Below are positions 59,010-64,000 of a stretch of 64,000 nucleotides of DNA, piece by piece; position 1 is the first letter of the stretch; every line of letters starts with the position of its first letter. Made by a program: the position numbers and the translations under genes. The notes beneath the pieces were generated by a model that searched no databases, was not told the DNA's origin, and was given only the letters and a program-made list of their open reading frames with translations. Source of the stretch: an uncultured Lachnospiraceae bacterium (GTDB lineage: Bacteria > Bacillota > Clostridia > Lachnospirales > Lachnospiraceae); assembly GCA_900315735.1 (NCBI GenBank), contig ONAD01000001.1, positions 124,001 to 188,000 of the forward strand. Direction: 5' to 3'.

Positions 59010-60857
59010 ATGAAATATAATGTTCGGGAAGGCGATTACAGAACCATGGGAGCCGTTGTGCTTGGTGATGGGATTGTATTTACCTTTGAGGGGAGAAAAG
59101 AGCAGAAGTGCAGTATTGTACTGTATGAAAAGAAAACAGGAATAACAGAGAAAATACCGGTTCCGGATACTTACTATGTGGGTGCACTGCGCTCAATTAT
59201 GGTAATGGGCATTGAACCGGCTTCTTTTGATTATAATTTTGAAATAGATGGTAAGATTATGACAGACCCATATGCCAGACGAATCGTAGGCAGAGAAAAG
59301 TGGGGAGAAAAAGAACGCTTTGGCATGGATTATCAGGTGAAAAGCGGATTTTCCACGGATACATTTGACTGGGAAGAGGATGTGGCACCGGAAATTGCCA
59401 AAAAGGATATGGTCATGTACAAGCTTCATGTGAGAAATTTTACCATGGAGGGAAGTAATGGCGGAGCCAGAAAAGGTACCTTTGAAGCGGTGGAGAGCAG
59501 AATCGGATATCTTCGTGATATGGGGGTTACAACCGTTGAATTTATGCCTTTTTATGAATTTGAAGAGCTGATGATACCGGCAACCTGTGAACTGCCGGAT
59601 TATGTGACCTGGAAGGAAGAACAGAAGACGGAAACAAAGAAGCTGCCGGAAGTCGAGAAGATAAATTGCTGGGGCTATACCGAGGGCAATTATTTTGCAC
59701 CGAAGGCTGCATTTACCAAAAGCAGACAGCCGGAGCATGCCTTGAAATCAATGATTAAGGCATTGCATAAGAATGACATGGAATGTATTATGGAGATTTA
59801 TTTTCCGAATACCATCAATCAGAACCTGATGTTGGAAGCATTACGTTTCTGGGTAATGGAATATCATGTGGATGGATTCCGCCTGATGGGAGCAAACCTT
59901 CCAATCCGTGCCATGGCGCAGGATTTGATTTTGTGCCGTAGCAAGCTGTTTGCTGATACGATTCCGGAAGATTTGCTGGAACAGGACTATGCATATCCGC
60001 ATTTGTTTGTTTACCGGGATGAATTCTATTATCCGCTGCGGAAAATGTTAAATCATAAGGAAATCTGTCTTACGGATTTTGTAAACCAGATGCGTAAGCA
60101 GAAAAAATATGCCGGATTTGTGAATTATGCGGCATCCAATGATGGCTTTACGCTGGCAGATGTATTTATGTACAGTGAGAAGCATAATGAGGCAAATGGA
60201 GAAAATAATGCCGATGGAAATGACTGGAATTACAGTGACAACTATGGCATTGAGGGACCAACCCGTAAAAAGTATGTAGAAAGCCTGCGGCAAAAGCAGC
60301 TTAGAAATGCAATTACGGCAGTATTTTTGGCTCAGGGCATTCCGATGCTTTCTGCCGGTGATGAGATTGGCAATTCCCAGAAGGGAAATAATAATGCATA
60401 TTGCCAGGATAATGCGGTTGGCTGGATAAACTGGAAGAATGAGAAGAAATATGCATTGCTGCAGCAGTTTGTAAAGGAAATGATAGCTTTTCGTAAGGCA
60501 CATCCGATTCTTCGGATGGAAGAGCCGATGCGGATGAATGATTATAAGGGACTGGGCTATCCGGATCTTTCTTTCCACTGCGATAGTGCATGGACCGTGG
60601 GCTTTGGTCCAAACCGCCAGTCTGTGGGAATGCTTTACTGCGGACCATATGCAGACAGTGAAGAAATGATTTATGTGGCATATAATTTTCATACCGGAAA
60701 GCAGTTCCTGGCACTTCCGAAATTGCCAAAAAATAAAAAATGGTATAAAGTAATGGATACAGGAAATGAAAAGGGATTCCTGGAGAAAGAAATGAAAATG
60801 GATGCAGCGCAGGTTGAGATTGCGGGAATGTCCATTCAGATATTAATAGGGAAATAA
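59010..60857 (+). CDS. GH13-fold protein lacking catalytic residues
   Basis: About 615 residues, similar to glycogen-debranching/isoamylase-type GH13 enzymes: an N-terminal CBM48-like beta domain (FTFEGRKEQKCSIVLY, residues to about 120), a TIM barrel, and a beta C-terminal domain. In the barrel, the motif usually ending in the nucleophile (GFRxD) reads VDGFRLMGANL near residue 290, so the Asp is replaced. The acid/base Glu motif is not recognisable. The last motif retains Asp (SNDGFTLAD), though its usual His is Asn. It is thus probably a pseudo-enzyme, perhaps glycan-binding. The ATG at 59010 has AGGA 7 bases upstream; a GTG at 58995 is less likely. Confidence 0.82.
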   Translation: MKYNVREGDYRTMGAVVLGDGIVFTFEGRKEQKCSIVLYEKKTGITEKIPVPDTYYVGALRSIMVMGIEPASFDYNFEIDGKIMTDPYARRIVGREKWGEKERFGMDYQVKSGFSTDTFDWEEDVAPEIAKKDMVMYKLHVRNFTMEGSNGGARKGTFEAVESRIGYLRDMGVTTVEFMPFYEFEELMIPATCELPDYVTWKEEQKTETKKLPEVEKINCWGYTEGNYFAPKAAFTKSRQPEHALKSMIKALHKNDMECIMEIYFPNTINQNLMLEALRFWVMEYHVDGFRLMGANLPIRAMAQDLILCRSKLFADTIPEDLLEQDYAYPHLFVYRDEFYYPLRKMLNHKEICLTDFVNQMRKQKKYAGFVNYAASNDGFTLADVFMYSEKHNEANGENNADGNDWNYSDNYGIEGPTRKKYVESLRQKQLRNAITAVFLAQGIPMLSAGDEIGNSQKGNNNAYCQDNAVGWINWKNEKKYALLQQFVKEMIAFRKAHPILRMEEPMRMNDYKGLGYPDLSFHCDSAWTVGFGPNRQSVGMLYCGPYADSEEMIYVAYNFHTGKQFLALPKLPKNKKWYKVMDTGNEKGFLEKEMKMDAAQVEIAGMSIQILIGK

Positions 60858-60863
60858 AGTAAG

Positions 60864-61412
60864 ATGAAAGCATGGAAACATTTTTGCACAATTAATCATC
60901 ACAAGATGTTAGTAATGAAAGGCTGTTTTAAGGTAGGGCTTTATCGTCAGGGGTTATTACATGATATGTCGAAATATTCACCTACGGAATTTCTTGTAGG
61001 CTGTAAATATTTTCAGGGAAATATGAGTCCGAACAATGCCGAGCGGGAGGATAAAGGCTATTCTGCAGCGTGGCTGCATCATAAGGGCAGAAACAAGCAT
61101 CATATGGAATACTGGATTGATTACGGACCGGAGAAATGTGCCGGAATCACCGGAATGAAGATGCCGACAAAATATGTGGTTGAGATGTTTATTGACCGGG
61201 TGGCGGCAAGTAAGAATTACCAGAAAGAAAAATATACCAACGACAGTCCACTGGCTTATTATGAACATGGAAAGCAGTATCATATTATTCATGAGGAATC
61301 CAAAGAACTATTAGAGCGTCTTCTTCATATGTTGGCAGAACGCGGCGAAGAAGAGACTTATGCATATATTCGATATGAAGTATTGAAAAATAAAAGAAAG
61401 AAGGATAAATAA
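60864..61412 (+). CDS. DUF5662-like protein
   Basis: 182-residue His-rich soluble protein with LLHDMSKYSPTEF (about residues 31-43) and HHKGRNKHHMEYW (about 71-83), consistent with a metal-binding, HD-like helical fold. I associate it with DUF5662, common in Lachnospiraceae and phages of gut bacteria. Function is unknown. It lies 6 bases after the GH13-fold gene and its stop touches the trpS start, implying one transcript. Confidence 0.82.
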   Translation: MKAWKHFCTINHHKMLVMKGCFKVGLYRQGLLHDMSKYSPTEFLVGCKYFQGNMSPNNAEREDKGYSAAWLHHKGRNKHHMEYWIDYGPEKCAGITGMKMPTKYVVEMFIDRVAASKNYQKEKYTNDSPLAYYEHGKQYHIIHEESKELLERLLHMLAERGEEETYAYIRYEVLKNKRKKDK

Positions 61413-62417
61413 ATGTTAGACGGAAAGAAGATTTTATATAGTGGAATGCAGGCAACAGGAACCCTTACCCTTGGAAATTATTTGGGAGCATTGAAAAACT
61501 GGGTAAATCTTACAGATGAATACGAATGTATCTATGGTGTTATGGATTTACATTCCCTCACCTTAAGACAGGTACCGGCAGAGTTCCGTAAAAATGCCCG
61601 TTCTCTTTATGCATTATATGTAGCTGCTGGCTTAGACCCGGAGAAGAATTGTATTTATTATCAGTCCCATGTATCCGGACATGCTGAATTAAGCTGGATA
61701 TTAGGCTGCTTTACCTATATGGGAGAGTTAAACCGTATGACACAGTTTAAGGACAAGGCTGCAAAGCATGCAGATAATATCAATGCAGGTCTTTATACTT
61801 ATCCGGTATTAATGGCAGCAGACATTTTACTGTATCAGGCAGATGTGGTTCCGGTTGGTGTAGACCAGAAACAGCATCTTGAGATTACCAGAGACATTGC
61901 ACAGCGTTTCAATGCTATTTACGGAGATGTTTTTACAATTCCGGAAGCATATATCGGAAAAGCAGGAGCAAAGATTATGAGCCTGCAGGAGCCGGAGAAG
62001 AAGATGTCAAAATCCGATGAGAATCCGAATGCAACCATTTGTCTTTTAGATGATAAAGATACCGTTATCCGCAAATTCAAACGTGCAGTAACCGACTCCG
62101 GCAGTGAGATTGTATATCGTGAAGATAAGCCGGGTATCAGCAACCTGATTGATATTTACAGCTGCGTGACCGGAAAGACAAGAGATGAAATCGAAAAAGA
62201 ATTTGATGGCAAGGGCTATGGTGACTTTAAACTGGCAGTAGGAGAAGCAGTTGCTGCAGAGTTAGAGCCATTACAGAAGCGTTATCAGGAACTGATGGCA
62301 GACAAGACTTATCTTGACAGCATGATTAAGATGAATGATGAAAAAGCAGCTTATTATTCCAATAAGACCTTACGCAAGGTACAGAAGAAAGTAGGACTTA
62401 CAGAAAGAATCCGCTAA
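61413..62417 (+). CDS. trpS: Tryptophanyl-tRNA synthetase
   Basis: 334-residue class Ic synthetase charging tRNA-Trp. The HIGH equivalent is TLGN (about residues 19-22) and KMSKS is K197-S201. GVDQKQHLEITRDIA is a family hallmark. AAGGATAAATAA precedes the ATG. Unlike trpXYZ in this window, no T-box is seen directly upstream; it is carried on the transcript from the preceding genes. Its stop codon overlaps that of the converging pseudouridine synthase gene. Confidence 0.96.
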   Translation: MLDGKKILYSGMQATGTLTLGNYLGALKNWVNLTDEYECIYGVMDLHSLTLRQVPAEFRKNARSLYALYVAAGLDPEKNCIYYQSHVSGHAELSWILGCFTYMGELNRMTQFKDKAAKHADNINAGLYTYPVLMAADILLYQADVVPVGVDQKQHLEITRDIAQRFNAIYGDVFTIPEAYIGKAGAKIMSLQEPEKKMSKSDENPNATICLLDDKDTVIRKFKRAVTDSGSEIVYREDKPGISNLIDIYSCVTGKTRDEIEKEFDGKGYGDFKLAVGEAVAAELEPLQKRYQELMADKTYLDSMIKMNDEKAAYYSNKTLRKVQKKVGLTERIR

Positions 62418-63352
62418 TTTGAAAATATATTATTCAGATTTTTAACATGAAATTCAGGGAACAGCATTTGCATATCGCCAGGAAGTGGAGCAGTAAAGCA
62501 GAGCTGTTCCTTTGTGATTGGATGCTCAAATTCTAACTGGCAGGCATGAAGTGCCTGCCTTTTTATCAGGGAAAAATCCGGATTATAAAGGAAATCTCCG
62601 ATTAAAGGATAGCCAAGGTAACTCATATGGACACGAATCTGGTGTGTTCTTCCAGTATCAAGACGTAAAGCAATAAGGGAGAGAGCATTTCCAGACAGCA
62701 TTTCTTTCGTAGCCAGTCTGCGATAGTGGGTGCAGGCATATTCGCCATGTTCAAAATCTACCTGACGCTCTAATACAGAGCCTTCTTTTCTTCCGATTGG
62801 TGCAGTGATGGTACCGGATTCCGGGGTAATGCCACGGACGATAGCAAGGTAGGTGCGGTGGATTTTCCGTTCATTCATCTGTCTGCCTAGGATTCCGCCA
62901 CTGAGGCTGTGTTTTGCAAGGACTGTGATACCGGTGGTATCCTTATCCAGCCGGTTGATGCAGCGGAAAGGACCGGCTTCCTTTTTGCTGCCCAGATAAT
63001 AAAAGACAGCATTGGCGAGGGTGTGTTCGTAATGTGTCATGGAAGGGTGGACAGGCATATGTGCCGGTTTATTAATCACGAGAATATCTTTATCTTCATA
63101 GAGGATGGAAAGGGGGATGTTTTCCGGTGCAGGATAGGTTTCCGGCATGGATTCTTCTAAAATAATTTTTAATTTATCGGAAGCTTTCAGCCGGTCGCTG
63201 CTGTGTCCTGCTTCTCCGTTTCGGAAAAGAACACCCTCGGTGCGGAAAAGATGTGCCCGGAGACCCTTCGGATATCCTTTTTCTGTGAGAAATTCTCTTA
63301 TGGTAAAGTTTTCATATTCATTTGTTATGGTATAGTCTAATATTCGTTTCAT
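62414..63352 (-). CDS. RluA-family pseudouridine synthase
   Basis: 312-residue RNA pseudouridine synthase. The N-terminal S4-like region (FTIREFLTEKGYPKGLRAHLF) is followed by the catalytic motif CINRLDKDTTGI (Asp is the catalytic residue) and by LRLDTGRTHQIRVHM. The target uridine is unknown. The ATG at 63352 lies 7 bases after a TATAAT, has no ribosome-binding site, and so may be leaderless; an upstream GTG at 63424 also lacks one. It converges on trpS, sharing bases in the stop codons (TAG at 62416-62414). Confidence 0.88.
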   Translation of the reverse strand: MKRILDYTITNEYENFTIREFLTEKGYPKGLRAHLFRTEGVLFRNGEAGHSSDRLKASDKLKIILEESMPETYPAPENIPLSILYEDKDILVINKPAHMPVHPSMTHYEHTLANAVFYYLGSKKEAGPFRCINRLDKDTTGITVLAKHSLSGGILGRQMNERKIHRTYLAIVRGITPESGTITAPIGRKEGSVLERQVDFEHGEYACTHYRRLATKEMLSGNALSLIALRLDTGRTHQIRVHMSYLGYPLIGDFLYNPDFSLIKRQALHACQLEFEHPITKEQLCFTAPLPGDMQMLFPEFHVKNLNNIFSN

Positions 63353-63359
63353 AAGGATG

Positions 63360-63365
63360 ATTATA
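63360..63365 (-). promoter_or_regulatory. -10 element for a leaderless rluA-type mRNA
   Basis: TATAAT on the minus strand ends 7 bases before the ATG at 63352, so the predicted first transcribed base is the A of the start codon. A clear -35 hexamer is not seen. Confidence 0.45.
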
Positions 63366-63478
63366 AAGGAAAAGGGGACAGAAGAAAAGAAGAGAAATAA
63401 AGATTCAGAAAAGAGGAAAGGCACGAAGAACCTGACCGGGGCATAGAATATAATAAATCGCTTTTTAAGGGTGCTGTA

Positions 63479-64000
63479 TTGAAAACATTTTTATCTCCGT
63501 TGACCATACAGGAAGAGAAGCAATATTTAAAACAGCTTGGGGAAGGCAGCCTTGAAGCAAAACATATTCTGATAGAACACAATATGCGCCTGGTGGCACA
63601 TGTAGTAAAGAAATATCAGAATGTGGAAGAGGATATGGAAGATTTAATATCGATTGGAACCATTGGACTGATTAAAGCAATCGATACCTTCCGGGTAGAA
63701 AAAGGAAATAAGCTTGCAACTTATGCGGCAAGATGCATTGAAAATGAACTTCTGATGTATTTGCGCAGCAAGCGTAAAATTGCCAGGGAAGTGTCTCTTT
63801 ATGAGCCAATCGGAACGGATAAAGAGGGGAATCAGATTCATTTACTGGATATTGTGGAGCATAACGAGCCGGATGTGGTAGAGCAGATGGAGTATGATAA
63901 AAATGTGAAGACCTTATATGAAATACTGCCCCGGGTACTAAACAGGCGGGAACAGATTATTATCAGTCTGCGCTATGGCTTAAAAACGGACTGTCCGGTA
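63479..64000 (+). CDS. sigK: Sporulation sigma factor SigK-like (truncated at window edge)
   Basis: 174 residues of a sigma-70-family factor that runs off the right edge. Region 2 is complete ([52 protein letters not shown]) and EVSLYEPIGTDKEGNQIHLLDI is characteristic of SigK rather than SigE, which ends [12 protein letters not shown]. Region 4 lies beyond the window. The TTG start at 63479 has AAGGGTG 5 bases upstream; the frame is open further left but contains no good start, so a long SigK-type pro-sequence is not apparent. It should control late mother-cell genes. Confidence 0.85.
   Translation, partial: MKTFLSPLTIQEEKQYLKQLGEGSLEAKHILIEHNMRLVAHVVKKYQNVEEDMEDLISIGTIGLIKAIDTFRVEKGNKLATYAARCIENELLMYLRSKRKIAREVSLYEPIGTDKEGNQIHLLDIVEHNEPDVVEQMEYDKNVKTLYEILPRVLNRREQIIISLRYGLKTDCPV

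Noticed and set aside
1-64000. tRNA, rRNA, prophage and integron signatures
   Set aside because: Nothing with the required conserved sequences was seen by eye; a covariance-model scan could not be run.

Overview
The window looks like a chromosomal stretch from an anaerobic, endospore-forming, low-to-medium G+C Firmicute, most likely a Lachnospiraceae gut bacterium. Support: a Clostridia-type division and cell-wall cluster running directly into spoIIGA-sigE, a sigK-like gene at the right edge, a cotJABC spore-coat operon, an NfnAB-type flavoenzyme, a group-B-like [FeFe] hydrogenase, Feo iron uptake, a tryptophan T-box transporter, and large proteins that resemble the Lachnospiraceae families DUF5716/DUF5717. 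No rRNA, tRNA or CRISPR array was seen.

Layout. 1-2.8 kb: the tail of an unknown gene, a Spo0E-like phosphatase, and a complete IS1634-like insertion sequence (453-2636, with 5-bp target duplication) lying between the Spo0E-like gene and the cell-wall cluster. 2.7-14.5 kb: MraZ-type operator repeats, then mraZ, rsmH, ftsL-like, two class B PBPs, mraY, murD, ftsW/spoVE, divIB and ftsZ; murE, murF and murG are absent. 14.6-16.3 kb: spoIIGA-sigE behind a promoter with a Spo0A box and an unusually long spacer. 16.4-20.9 kb: a beta-CASP metallo-hydrolase, an unknown protein, a membrane protein/HTH regulator pair with three operator copies, an LUD protein and a thioesterase. 20.8-26 kb (minus strand): a two-component system with an FtsX-like transporter whose ATPase gene has an in-frame stop. 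26.0-26.5 kb: a 524-bp near-complete palindrome able to fold into one long stem with a branched tip. 26.6-36.3 kb: an ABC exporter, two COG0523-type metallochaperone-like GTPases, a Trp T-box with trpXYZ, and the NfnAB pair. 36.5-40.5 kb: an AT-rich accessory block (21-residue repeat protein, Ser/Asp-rich anchored protein, DEDD-exonuclease-like protein), then a GntR/ABC operon. 40.6-48.6 kb: a PLP enzyme and an uncharacterised four-gene operon containing an actin/Hsp70-fold-like protein and a 1.2-kDa-residue-class solenoid protein. 48.6-54.1 kb: a hairpin cluster, cotJABC, feoAB with a small Cys-rich membrane protein, and the hydrogenase. 54.1-64 kb: gltX, a UvrD-like helicase, a DUF1292 protein, an HD-GYP protein, a GH13-fold protein that has lost catalytic residues, a DUF5662 protein, trpS, an RluA-type pseudouridine synthase and the start of sigK.

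How the parts fit: most of the window is housekeeping (envelope synthesis, division, tRNA charging) wired to sporulation (Spo0E-like, SpoIIGA/SigE, CotJ, SigK). The strongest candidates for undescribed biology are the 524-bp palindromic element at 26.0-26.5 kb and the DUF5717/DUF5716-like operon at 41.8-48.6 kb. All family assignments rest on reading motifs by eye; no database search was run.
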